From NCBI GenBank assembly GCA_030620005.1, contig JAUXAJ010000132.1:1-12953 (forward strand): a DNA stretch of 12,953 nucleotides. Direction: 5' to 3'. The position numbers were made by a program, and so were the translations under genes. The notes under the pieces were generated by a model. The model had not been told where the DNA came from, ran no database searches, and was given only the letters and a program-made list of their open reading frames with translations. Below, one piece after another: positions 1-6,832 of this stretch; within the stretch, counting starts at the first letter, position 1; each line of letters begins with the position of its first letter. Source of the stretch: Promethearchaeota archaeon (lineage in GTDB: Archaea > Asgardarchaeota > Lokiarchaeia > Sigynarchaeales > SOKP01).

Positions 1-601
1 TTGGGTCATATTCTAATTTATTTATCAAATCGTACGCCCAATTTTTTTTTATGGGATTATATAACTGAGATGTAGTAGCAATAGAATATTCTGAGCATAT
101 TTTTCCCGATAAGAGGTAGTTAAAGAAATCTGGTAACATTAAAAAAGTCTTTACAATTGAGATCTGAGGCGAAATAGAATTGATCATGGAAAATAATTGA
201 AAAATCGTATTAATCTGCATTATTTGAATGCCTGTTTGGTTGTAGATTTCCTCTTTTGGAACCTTTACAAACATTTTTTCCATTAAATTATCTGTTCTTT
301 TATCTCTGTAATGATGGATTTGACCAATAAGTTTATTATTCTCATCTAATAAGGCAAAATCAACACCCCATGAATCTATTCCAATACTATGTAATTCTGG
401 ACCATATATTTCAATGTAATTACATAGTCCTTGTTTAATCTCCTCAAATAATCCTAACACATTCCAATATAGAGAATTAAAAATTTGAACACTACGATTT
501 TCAAATCTATGTAAGACTTCTAATTTTAGGAGATTATTGTCTAGTATTCCTAAAATAGCTCTTCCGGAGCTAGCACCTAAATCTATTGCCATTATTTTCA
601 T
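1..601 (-). CDS. rhaB: Rhamnulokinase (FGGY family), 3' end beyond window
   Basis: Sugar kinase that phosphorylates L-rhamnulose (or a close ketose) at C1 with ATP in the cytoplasm. The first 200 residues are visible and the C-terminal half lies outside the window. The N-terminus MKIMAIDLGASSGR carries the FGGY ATP-binding motif in the DLGASSGR form typical of RhaB. Other RhaB-like segments follow in order: IGIDSWGVDFALLD (about residues 93-106), HYRDKRTD (about 117-124), QINTIFQL, and LPDFFNYLLSG followed by SIATTSQLYNP. No stop interrupts the visible frame. The ATG at 601 has a TATA-like element about 26 bases upstream on the minus strand, so the message is probably leaderless. It is divergent from the epimerase at 718. 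The family is secure; rhamnulose as substrate is inferred from resemblance to RhaB. Confidence 0.88.
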   Translation of the reverse strand, partial: MKIMAIDLGASSGRAILGILDNNLLKLEVLHRFENRSVQIFNSLYWNVLGLFEEIKQGLCNYIEIYGPELHSIGIDSWGVDFALLDENNKLIGQIHHYRDKRTDNLMEKMFVKVPKEEIYNQTGIQIMQINTIFQLFSMINSISPQISIVKTFLMLPDFFNYLLSGKICSEYSIATTSQLYNPIKKNWAYDLINKLEYDP

Positions 602-717
602 AATTTTCTGAATACTTAAAAGATTATAAAATTTTCAAAATTCTTATAGAATTTCATGATAAAAAATTTATAAAGAATCATGACTAGTAGAAATTATTCT
701 ATTCTAACAAAAATTAC
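602..717. promoter_or_regulatory. Divergent promoter region, rhaB / sugar epimerase
   Basis: The 116 bases between two divergent start codons. For rhaB, the minus-strand TATA-like TTTTATAATC lies at 622-631, about 26 bases before the ATG. For the epimerase, TTTATAAAG lies at 667-675, predicting transcription from about 698. An ATACTTAA box at 612-619 would fall between the rhaB TATA box and its start; the same 8-mer recurs in the other divergent sugar promoter near 2615-2658. A 6-bp inverted repeat AAATTC/GAATTT lies at 638-654. The assignments are by eye; promoter placement fits archaeal spacing. Confidence 0.5.
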
Positions 718-1581
718 ATGAATAAAGAAAAAATGAAATTAGGAATACACGCCTACGCGTGGTGCTCTCAATGGAGTAATGAAACATTGGATCTAATTGA
801 CAGAGTAAAAAATATGGGATTAGATTTTATAGAAATCCCCCTAATGGTTTTAGAAACATTTGACGCTAAAGCCATTTCAGATAGATTAAAAAAAGCTGGT
901 TTGGACGCAGTGACATCGACAGTTTTATTGGGCGATACAGATATCACGAGTGATGATCCCTCAATTAGGGCCAAGGGTGTTGAATATTTAAAGGCTTGTG
1001 TTAAAGCAACGAATGACATTGGTTCTAAGAGTTTTTCTGGAGTTATTTATTCCCAGCATGTGAAGGCTGCAAAAAGTAGACCGACTAAACAAGCCTGGAA
1101 ACACTCTGCTGAGTGTCTTAAAGAAGTAGCCCAACATGCAAAAACTTTAGGTGTTTCAGTTGGTCTAGAACCGGTTAATCGGTATGAGACCTATTTAATT
1201 AATACGTGTGAGCAAGCCTTAAAATTAATAGAAATGATTGGTGAAGATAATGTTAAAGTGCACCTGGATACCTATCACATGAATATTGAAGAAAAAAGCT
1301 ATTATGAAGCAACTAAGCTTGCGGGAGATAAACTCGTTCACTATCATTTGTGTGAAAATGATCGAGGCATTCCTGGGACCGGTTTAGTTGATTGGGATGG
1401 GATTTTCAAGGCACTATCTGAAATTAATTATCAAGGTCATGCAGCTTTAGAGAGTTTTGTAGATGTTACTGATAACATGACTACATGGGTATGGAGGTCA
1501 CTTGCTCCAAGCGGAGATGTGTTATTGAAAGAAGGCGCGAAATTTATTCGAAGTATGCAAAAAAAATATGGATTAATTTAA
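718..1581 (+). CDS. Sugar 3-epimerase/isomerase, D-tagatose 3-epimerase family
   Basis: Metal-dependent TIM-barrel enzyme that interconverts ketoses at C3 (D-psicose/D-tagatose/L-ribulose type) or isomerises a deoxysugar. The 287 residues match the usual length of the family. The metal ligands are recognisable by position: E151 in GLEPVNRYE, D184 in HLDTYHMNIEE, H210 in HYHLCEN, and E245 in LESF. Substrate contacts H187 and R216 are also present. These fit the E150/D183/H209/E244 set known from Agrobacterium psicose 3-epimerase with an offset of one. An alternative start at 733 (MKLGIH) would fit the family N-terminus equally well. It is divergent from rhamnulokinase, suggesting that it supplies the ketose to the kinase. 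The exact sugar cannot be read from sequence. Confidence 0.85.
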   Translation: MNKEKMKLGIHAYAWCSQWSNETLDLIDRVKNMGLDFIEIPLMVLETFDAKAISDRLKKAGLDAVTSTVLLGDTDITSDDPSIRAKGVEYLKACVKATNDIGSKSFSGVIYSQHVKAAKSRPTKQAWKHSAECLKEVAQHAKTLGVSVGLEPVNRYETYLINTCEQALKLIEMIGEDNVKVHLDTYHMNIEEKSYYEATKLAGDKLVHYHLCENDRGIPGTGLVDWDGIFKALSEINYQGHAALESFVDVTDNMTTWVWRSLAPSGDVLLKEGAKFIRSMQKKYGLI

Positions 1582-1647
1582 AAGAGGTTTTTAATCTTTC
1601 AAAAAGAATTAGAAATATTAATTTTAAAAAGTTCCACGAAATACTGA

Positions 1648-2157
1648 TTAATTTAGAATTATCGCTCCACTTTCTTTCAAATGATTTATTGATTCTGGAA
1701 GAGTCGTTAGATTATTATTTTCTAAATCAAGCAGTTTGATTGACATTAGATTAGCCATTGACTCCGGTAAGTTTGATAACTGATTATAATTTAAGAATAT
1801 TGTTGTAAGAGATGCTAAATTTCCAATGGATTCTGGGAGTGATTCTAACTGGTTTCGTCCTAAATTTAGTTCTTTAAGTTTTTTCAATTTATCAATTTCT
1901 TCAGGGAGACCCCTTATCTGATTTCTAAATAAATATAGTTTTTGGAGAGATTTCAACCTAATAATCGGCTCGGGAAGGATAGATAATCCACATGAGTTAA
2001 GTCCAAGACCTATTATTTTTTTACCTTCAATTTTTACTCCTATCGTGTAGATGTTGATTTTCTTCACGCTTGGAATGGTTTTTCCAACGATTTCTTCCAA
2101 TTCACTTAAAATTTTGAGTTGTTTGGGTTTAACAACTTCTAATGCGTTTGTTTTCAA
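1648..2157 (-). CDS. Small leucine-rich-repeat protein (LPxxI type)
   Basis: A 169-residue cytoplasmic protein with an N-terminal segment (1-59) rich in lysine and isoleucine ending in GLGLNSCGLSI. It is followed by about four full 23-residue repeats from residue 60 with the pattern LPESIxNLxSLxxLxLxxNxLxx, and a closing LPESINHLKES cap. The architecture, with an ELEEIVGKxIPxV lead and a LGLxxCGL strand before the repeats, resembles LRR proteins I associate with Lokiarchaea. No signal peptide or membrane helix is visible, so a protein-binding role in the cytoplasm is likely, partner unknown. The start is TTG at 2157. The frame stays open further upstream without an in-frame ATG, so the true start is uncertain. 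It is convergent with the epimerase. Confidence 0.75.
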   Translation of the reverse strand: MKTNALEVVKPKQLKILSELEEIVGKTIPSVKKINIYTIGVKIEGKKIIGLGLNSCGLSILPEPIIRLKSLQKLYLFRNQIRGLPEEIDKLKKLKELNLGRNQLESLPESIGNLASLTTIFLNYNQLSNLPESMANLMSIKLLDLENNNLTTLPESINHLKESGAIILN

Positions 2158-2299
2158 TTTTTTATCATCTAATTTGAGATGTAAATTATTAACCTTTAAA
2201 AAAAGAATGTAATTTAAAATTTTAAGGTTAACAATTTCTCAAAATTTCTTTGAAAATGAGTCATTAATATTACCGATTAAAAATTTTCTTTTAATCTTT

Positions 2300-2587
2300 T
2301 TATAACTCAATTAATTCATATAATTGATTTCTTGTCATTGCATCTTTCAGGACTAATTTTCTTACTTTGTTATTAACAACGAATTGTAAACCTGCTTCTT
2401 GTGCCTTGATGATATTTTTTAACAATTTGCGTGTCGTGCTAAGACTTATTGAATCGTCATAGTTATTTTTTAAGTGCTGCCTCATGCTAGGAGGCGTATA
2501 AATCGTGTTTAATTCTAAATCTTGAAAAATGTTTACCACTCTTTTAATCCAGTTTCTTTTTTTGATTTGTCCTTTTTTTTCTGACAC
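2300..2587 (-). CDS. Small basic protein, possible DNA-binding regulator
   Basis: A 95-residue lysine- and arginine-rich protein with a GTG start. I do not recognise the family. The segment about residues 34-68 (SMRQHLKNNY, then SLSTTRKLLKNIIKAQE) could form two helices in a helix-turn-helix arrangement, followed by a strand-like FVVNNKVRKLVL that could be a wing. It is divergent from the isomerase-aldolase fusion gene, and the spacer contains repeated ATACTTAA boxes around its own TATA-like element, a layout expected of a local autoregulated regulator. That role is inferred from position and charge only. It could equally be a lineage-specific protein of other function. Confidence 0.5.
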   Translation of the reverse strand: MSEKKGQIKKRNWIKRVVNIFQDLELNTIYTPPSMRQHLKNNYDDSISLSTTRKLLKNIIKAQEAGLQFVVNNKVRKLVLKDAMTRNQLYELIEL

Positions 2588-2614
2588 GGTTTTTAATTCA
2601 CTTCGATAGATATT

Positions 2615-2658
2615 TTAAGTATCAACATAAATACTTAAAGAAACATTTATATACTTAA
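2615..2658. promoter_or_regulatory. Cluster of ATACTTAA boxes, candidate operator
   Basis: A perfect 8-bp inverted repeat, TTAAGTAT at 2615-2622 and ATACTTAA at 2631-2638 with an 8-base loop, is followed by a third direct copy ATACTTAA at 2651-2658. On the minus strand a TATATAAA element (2647-2654) overlaps the third copy, so a protein bound here would cover the promoter of the 95-residue protein. The same 8-mer is at 612-619 in the rhaB/epimerase spacer. The 8-mer is AT-rich and some chance copies are expected, so the clustering rather than the motif itself is the evidence. Confidence 0.45.
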
Positions 2659-2662
2659 TCTT

Positions 2663-2720
2663 ACTTATCTATCATAAGTTGTATCTATATAATAATATTT
2701 TGTTTTTTTCAAAACAAATA
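2663..2720 (+). promoter_or_regulatory. Promoter region of isomerase-aldolase gene
   Basis: A CTATATAATA element at about 2684-2693 is the best TATA box for the gene at 2773 and would give a leader of roughly 55-60 bases. It is flanked by two more inverted repeats: ACTTAT/ATAAGT at 2663-2679 (5-base loop) and TTTGTTTT/AAAACAAA at 2699-2718 (4-base loop). The second would sit at or just before the predicted transcript start. No strong Shine-Dalgarno sequence precedes the GTG. Confidence 0.4.
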
Positions 2721-2772
2721 TAGCCATATCAAATTATGGAGTAAAAAATTAAAAAATAAGTAGGGTTAAAAA

Positions 2773-4845
2773 GTGGCCTTTGAAAAAAATATTAAGAGTA
2801 TCGTTCACTTCATGGCATTTCCAGGTCCTAGATTAGGGCACAGCACGATGTTAGGTGAAGCTCCTGAAAAATATCTTCTTGATTCAATAAGATTTCTCAA
2901 GTCGCTAAATTATTTTGACGGAATTGAAATCACTCACATTAAAGATCCTGATGTGAAAGCAAAATTTATTAATGTCATTAAAGTATTTAAATATGTCACT
3001 TATTCTGCAGAGCCCATTCAATTAATAAACGAAGACGATTTAATTGTAAGGACAGATATTAGTTCTATTGATGAACTAGAGAGAAAGAACGCTGTAAATC
3101 GCTTGAAATGGTGCCTGCAGGAAGCTCATGATTATGGTGCTAAGCAGTTTACATTTTTAAGTGGAGAAGACCCAGGCACGGAAAATGGTTTAAGACAACG
3201 AAGAATTGCAATTAGTTCTTTAATAAAATCGATTGATGAGTTATGTCAATATAATAAGCAATTAGCAAAAAAATTGAAGAAGAAACCAATGAAAATGACC
3301 CTCGAGACATTTGACCGATTAAACGAGCCTGGATGTAAAAATCAACTCATTGGACCCTCTGACGAGGCTCGCGCTTTAACTTTAGACGTAAGAAATGTGT
3401 ACAATCACGCGGAGTTTGGTCTTTTATACGATTTATCTCACATGTTCTTGTTAAAAAACGGATACGATCACGAAACCATAGATGTGATAAAAATGATCGC
3501 TCCATTCTTGAATTGGGTTCACATTGCCAATAGCGTCTCAGATAAAGAAGATCCAAACTATGGTGATTTACATGTTTCGATGGATTATTCTAACGGAAAT
3601 GTAACTCCTGATGAATTAAAAAACTTTTTAACGGTTCTAAATGGTGTCGGTTTCCAAGAAGGTATCGGATTCGAATATACTCCGCGAGGTCGGCAGTTAA
3701 GTGAGTCTGTAATACGTGTTGCTATTGCTGGCTTTGAAGAAGCAAGACAGCAGATTGATGTTAATTATGTCCTCGGTTCGTATAGGTTTAAAACGCGCCG
3801 ATTTTTACCAGAAAAAATCTTTTACATGATTACTAAAGAAAAAATGAACAATGTTAACGAAATTTTAATGGATGAATACAAAAAACGAGTTAAAAGAGAG
3901 CGTCCTTGGAAAAATAATATTGTTATTATAGCTGCAGATCACCCAGCACGTCGAGTCACTAATGTAGGTTCAAATACATTGGCTATGGGCGATCGCCAAC
4001 AGTATTTGGGTAGAATTATTCGCGTTTTAATGCTTGACGAGATTGACGGCGTAATGACGACGCCAGACATCATGGATGACCTTTTCATCTTAAATTATTT
4101 ATTCAAACAAAATGAAGGAAAAAGTTTCTTGGATAATAAAATTCTCATAGGATGTACAAACCGAGGAGGCCTTTCTGGATCTACTTACGAGATGGATGAT
4201 TCGGTAACCGCTTATAGTATTGATGATATTAGAAATTTAGGGTTAGATGGAGCAAAAATGATGTTCAGGCTAGATTTAGAAACAAATATGGCTCGGTACA
4301 GTCAAAAAACCTTAGAGACATGTTCAAAAATGATAAGGCAATGCAATAAGTATAATATCCCCGTATTTATTGAACCATTACCCGTAGAAAGACAAAGTGA
4401 TGGAAGTTATAAAGTTAAAATGAATTCAGAAGATTTAATCAAGACTATTGGAATCGCCACAGCCTTAGGAGGACGGTCGTCTAACATGTGGTTGAAAGTA
4501 CCTTATGTTGAAGATTACGAGTATGTTGTTAGAAGCACGAGTAATCCTATATTGATGTTAGGCGGGGCGAGCACTGGTAATCCAACAGATATATTAGAGA
4601 ATTTTGAAAAAGGGTTGGGGGCAGGCTCTAATATTCTTGGGTGCTTAGTTGGTAGAAACCTTTTATTTCCAGGGCATGATGATCCGAGAGCGGTGGGTTT
4701 AGCAGTTTCGAGGATTATTCAAGAAAACATGAGCACAGAAGAAGCAGTAAGAATTCTTGCAGAGAATCGGGGAAAAGAAATGGATTTTCTAACTTCTAAA
4801 ATAATGGGAATGTCCATGACTAGCGCAGATATTGGATATCTTTGA
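2773..4845 (+). CDS. Fusion: xylose-isomerase-like TIM barrel + class I aldolase
   Basis: A 690-residue two-domain sugar enzyme with a GTG start. Residues 1-330 form a xylose-isomerase/AP-endonuclease-2-like barrel with candidate metal ligands E178 (TLETFD), D220 and H223 (LLYDLSHM), H250 (WVHIA), H267 (GDLHV) and E301 (GFEYTPRG). Residues 330-377 are a basic linker. Residues 378-675 resemble the Cgl0159-type (beta/alpha)8 proteins of actinobacterial inositol clusters and the DeoC/FbaB class I aldolases. They contain IIAADHPAR (385-393), GAKMM (K495), IEP (533-535), candidate Schiff-base K575 in WLKVPY, the phosphate-binding GG at 597-598, and the last-strand GRN (627-629). Next to rhamnulokinase it could isomerise a sugar and cleave its phosphorylated ketose. 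The reaction is inferred; the two folds are well supported. Confidence 0.8.
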   Translation: MAFEKNIKSIVHFMAFPGPRLGHSTMLGEAPEKYLLDSIRFLKSLNYFDGIEITHIKDPDVKAKFINVIKVFKYVTYSAEPIQLINEDDLIVRTDISSIDELERKNAVNRLKWCLQEAHDYGAKQFTFLSGEDPGTENGLRQRRIAISSLIKSIDELCQYNKQLAKKLKKKPMKMTLETFDRLNEPGCKNQLIGPSDEARALTLDVRNVYNHAEFGLLYDLSHMFLLKNGYDHETIDVIKMIAPFLNWVHIANSVSDKEDPNYGDLHVSMDYSNGNVTPDELKNFLTVLNGVGFQEGIGFEYTPRGRQLSESVIRVAIAGFEEARQQIDVNYVLGSYRFKTRRFLPEKIFYMITKEKMNNVNEILMDEYKKRVKRERPWKNNIVIIAADHPARRVTNVGSNTLAMGDRQQYLGRIIRVLMLDEIDGVMTTPDIMDDLFILNYLFKQNEGKSFLDNKILIGCTNRGGLSGSTYEMDDSVTAYSIDDIRNLGLDGAKMMFRLDLETNMARYSQKTLETCSKMIRQCNKYNIPVFIEPLPVERQSDGSYKVKMNSEDLIKTIGIATALGGRSSNMWLKVPYVEDYEYVVRSTSNPILMLGGASTGNPTDILENFEKGLGAGSNILGCLVGRNLLFPGHDDPRAVGLAVSRIIQENMSTEEAVRILAENRGKEMDFLTSKIMGMSMTSADIGYL

Positions 4846-4849
4846 ACTA

Positions 4850-4877
4850 CTCCTTCCTAAATAAATGAAGGAAGGAG
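4850..4877 (+). terminator. Perfect 9-bp hairpin after the fusion gene
   Basis: CTCCTTCCT (4850-4858) and AGGAAGGAG (4869-4877) pair perfectly around a 10-base AT-rich loop, starting four bases after the stop codon. It lacks the long T-run usual for archaeal termination, so it may instead stabilise or define the 3' end of the transcript. Confidence 0.5.
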
Positions 4878-4945
4878 ATTTCTACGAGTCCACTGTCGCT
4901 TCTACTACGGACGGGGCTGCATGTCGTGGAAAACCGTTCCATGAT
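4878..4945. other. GC-rich non-coding island with second hairpin
   Basis: About 68 bases of roughly 50% GC in surroundings far poorer in GC, without an open frame of useful length. It contains a 7-bp stem, CGTGGAA (4925-4931) with TTCCATG (4937-4943, one G-U pair), closing a 5-base loop, and a possible GTCC/GGAC pairing upstream of it. It could be a small structured RNA, a 3' UTR element of the fusion gene, or a relic. It does not fit a tRNA, and no C/D boxes were found. Confidence 0.3.
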
Positions 4946-4976
4946 TGAATGAAATTAACTCATATTTTCATTCTCG

Positions 4977-4985
4977 CTTATAAAA
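4977..4985 (+). promoter_or_regulatory. TATA box for ThrRS editing-domain gene
   Basis: CTTATAAAA lies about 34 bases before the ATG at 5016, predicting a transcript start only several bases before the start codon, in keeping with a near-leaderless archaeal mRNA. Confidence 0.5.
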
Positions 4986-5015
4986 TTATAAATCTTTTCG
5001 AACTTTCTAAAAGTT

Positions 5016-5438
5016 ATGAGATTTCTATCTTTTCATTGCGAATATTTTGGTTATAAAGCTACAAAAAGAAGTCGTTCAAAAATTTACGAAGAGCTAACAG
5101 AAGAAAACCGAGAAAATAAACTTGAAAATGTGATTGTTCTTTTTATTAGCGTGGAAAAGCAAGACGTGTCAAATCCCTCGTTTATTGAAAAGAGCATTAT
5201 AGAAATCGAGAAAATAGTCAGCCAACTTAAAGTATCAAATATAGTATTACTTTCATTCGCTCATCTTTTTGGTGAATTAAGCTCTCCTAAATTTGGTCTA
5301 GAATCATTAAAAAAAATGGAATCAATATTAATAGATAAGGATTATGCGATTATTCGTCCACCCTTTGGCTGGTTTAACGAACTTGAAATGAAGGCAAAAG
5401 GACATCCCTTGTCTAGAATTTCTAGAAAAATAAATTAA
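5016..5438 (+). CDS. Free-standing ThrRS editing domain (tRNA-Thr_ED)
   Basis: A trans-editing factor that hydrolyses Ser-tRNA(Thr) made in error by threonyl-tRNA synthetase. The 140 residues match, end to end, the N-terminal editing domain of archaeal ThrRS, which has a D-aminoacyl-tRNA deacylase-like fold. It starts MRFLSFHCEYFGY, has the central strand ENVIVLFISVEKQD (38-51), SFAHLFGEL with H83, then PPFGWF and KAKGHPLSRISR (126-137), with K128 at the family's conserved lysine and H130 in the GHP turn. No catalytic synthetase domain or anticodon-binding domain follows: a stop and a new, unrelated gene come after. In some Crenarchaea the editing domain is likewise a separate protein acting with a truncated ThrRS; the partner synthetase is not in this window. 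Confidence 0.88.
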   Translation: MRFLSFHCEYFGYKATKRSRSKIYEELTEENRENKLENVIVLFISVEKQDVSNPSFIEKSIIEIEKIVSQLKVSNIVLLSFAHLFGELSSPKFGLESLKKMESILIDKDYAIIRPPFGWFNELEMKAKGHPLSRISRKIN

Positions 5439-5466
5439 ATTTAAATAAATCAAAAGCAAATTTTCA

Positions 5467-5487
5467 ATTATTAATTATTAATTATTA
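5467..5487. repeat. Three tandem copies of ATTATTA
   Basis: Three exact 7-bp units in the spacer before the membrane-protein gene. This is a simple AT repeat that may overlap promoter elements; no specific role is visible. Confidence 0.6.
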
Positions 5488-5506
5488 AAAAGCTGAGTGA
5501 ATTATT

Positions 5507-6343
5507 GTGCCGAAATTAACACCCTTAAAAGAATCTTATAAATATCTTAATTTTCTAATTGTTTTTCTCTTAGCTTTACTATTGTTTTATGTGATCATTC
5601 CACGATTTTATCTTGGATCAATTGACTTTTGGGTAAATATTAGCGAGTTGAATGGTGCTGTAGGGCATTTTTCTACTAGTGTTAAATTAGTGGGCGAAAT
5701 CATTTTAATGGGACCTGCATTTGCAGTAATTTATTTCTTTTTAATGAAATATCTAATTAGCGATATAGACGAGGAGCAAGGAAAAAACAAATATTACATC
5801 AATTTAATCGAAATTGGGGTCGTAATATTCATTTCTATTTCTTGCACGGGTCACATCGTCCACGTGTTGTTTAACGAGATAAATAAAATATATATAAACT
5901 CATATAATGTGATGGATACAAGCGAGTTATACTCGTTTATCTATTATTTTGACGAGTGGCTAGGTCATCACTTAATACACATTGGATATTTCGGTTATAT
6001 TCTCATGGCTTTATTAGCAGAATTTCTAGGTAAGGAACATAGAAAATTGAATTGGGACGAGATTATTTACACATTCTTATCTAGTATTGGACTTTGTATT
6101 ATATTTGGTTATTTTACTTACGAAGGACAAGCAGCTTTCATGATGTTGATTTTATGTACACTATTATTAATTATTGAGGTTTTAGTTGTTTTTAAAAAAA
6201 AGGTAAATGTGTTAAATTATCCGATACTTTTAGCTACAATTGCGTGTAATATGATGGTAATTGGGTTTTTTATAGCTTGGACTCTTGTCTTTGGTCTTAA
6301 ACCTTATTATCCTTTTGTTTTTCAACCTTCTGAGTTTAACTAA
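5507..6343 (+). CDS. Seven-helix membrane protein, unknown function
   Basis: A 278-residue integral membrane protein with a GTG start. Hydrophobic segments lie near residues 16-36, 61-82, 99-121, 155-173, 187-204, 209-228 and 238-262. Loops are short apart from the third (122-153). Several polar residues sit in or at the edges of helices: H54, the pair H116/H119 in TGHIVH, and D149, E150, H154, H155 and H158 in FDEWLGHHLIH. Such clustered acidic and histidine residues could bind a metal or be catalytic. I do not recognise the family. It starts 68 bases after the ThrRS editing domain on the same strand, but the AT-rich spacer may hold its own promoter, so co-transcription is uncertain. Confidence 0.75.
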   Translation: MPKLTPLKESYKYLNFLIVFLLALLLFYVIIPRFYLGSIDFWVNISELNGAVGHFSTSVKLVGEIILMGPAFAVIYFFLMKYLISDIDEEQGKNKYYINLIEIGVVIFISISCTGHIVHVLFNEINKIYINSYNVMDTSELYSFIYYFDEWLGHHLIHIGYFGYILMALLAEFLGKEHRKLNWDEIIYTFLSSIGLCIIFGYFTYEGQAAFMMLILCTLLLIIEVLVVFKKKVNVLNYPILLATIACNMMVIGFFIAWTLVFGLKPYYPFVFQPSEFN

Positions 6344-6395
6344 TTATCTAAAAAAGAGTATAATTTATATCTTAGAAAGTATCTTTCATTTGCTA

Positions 6396-6724
6396 CTATT
6401 CTTGAGGAGGATCTTTTTTATTTTGAAGTCTTTTCTGGTATTTTTCTAATATTTCAGCATCGATTTTTTCTTCTTCTTTTTTATAGTGTATCACGGGTTT
6501 TGACGGATCAATCGGAATGTCGCATGCCCAACACTCGTTTTCCATTTTAATTAATGCTTGAGCACAATGTCTACAGTATAAGGCATTACAAGAGTACACA
6601 TGAATATGAAACCACCTACTTCTCCTTTACAAATCAAGCATATTTTTTTTTCTCTATGAAAGGTTACTTCTTCCTCGGTAATCTGATCAGGTTTTTCAGC
6701 CAATCTAAAGAGTCCTTCTTCAAA
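6396..6724 (-). pseudogene. Frameshifted four-CxxC zinc-binding protein fragment
   Basis: Two overlapping minus-strand frames together read as one small zinc-binding protein. The first frame, open from 6724 just after a TAG at 6725-6727, gives FEEGLFRLAEKP, TEEEVTFHREKKICLICKGE and VGGFIFMC. The second, from 6596, gives YSCNALYCRHCAQAL, NECWACDIPID and a lysine-rich tail ending at 6396. Joined by a -1 step at the TGT codon 6598-6596, they yield four CxxC pairs (CLIC, CYSC, CRHC, CWAC), a complete two-zinc RING/ribbon-like pattern that neither frame has alone. The region before 6724 has no matching start, so the N-terminus is also missing or broken. A shorter gene starting GTG at 6599 is possible but would have only part of the zinc site. 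Decay, sequencing error or programmed frameshift are all possible. Confidence 0.65.
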
Positions 6725-6832
6725 CTAATTCTATCCATAACTACTATAACGACTATTCTATTTTTACTTTTCTAAAATAGTCTCATCTAGTAAATGCATC
6801 CATTAAGATTCTACATAATTTATTTTACAGGA

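Noticed and set aside
768..1019. Minus-strand open frame of 83 codons
   Set aside because: Lies wholly inside the epimerase gene, whose catalytic residues prove the plus frame.
1485..1739. Plus-strand open frame of 84 codons
   Set aside because: Overlaps the end of the epimerase and the end of the LRR gene and shows no protein features.
3347..3556. Minus-strand frame inside the fusion gene
   Set aside because: Antisense to the conserved isomerase-like barrel.
4878..4945. Possible tRNA in the GC-rich island
   Set aside because: No T-loop GTTCRA sequence, no acceptor stem pairing and no CCA-compatible end could be found.
5419..5428. Second copy of TTTCTAGAAA, the vapBC palindrome
   Set aside because: It lies inside the end of the ThrRS editing-domain gene in conserved coding sequence, so it is probably coincidence.
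6554..6775. Plus-strand frame of 73 codons rich in F and L
   Set aside because: It is antisense to the broken zinc-binding gene. Its hydrophobic look comes from the complement of lysine and glutamate codons.
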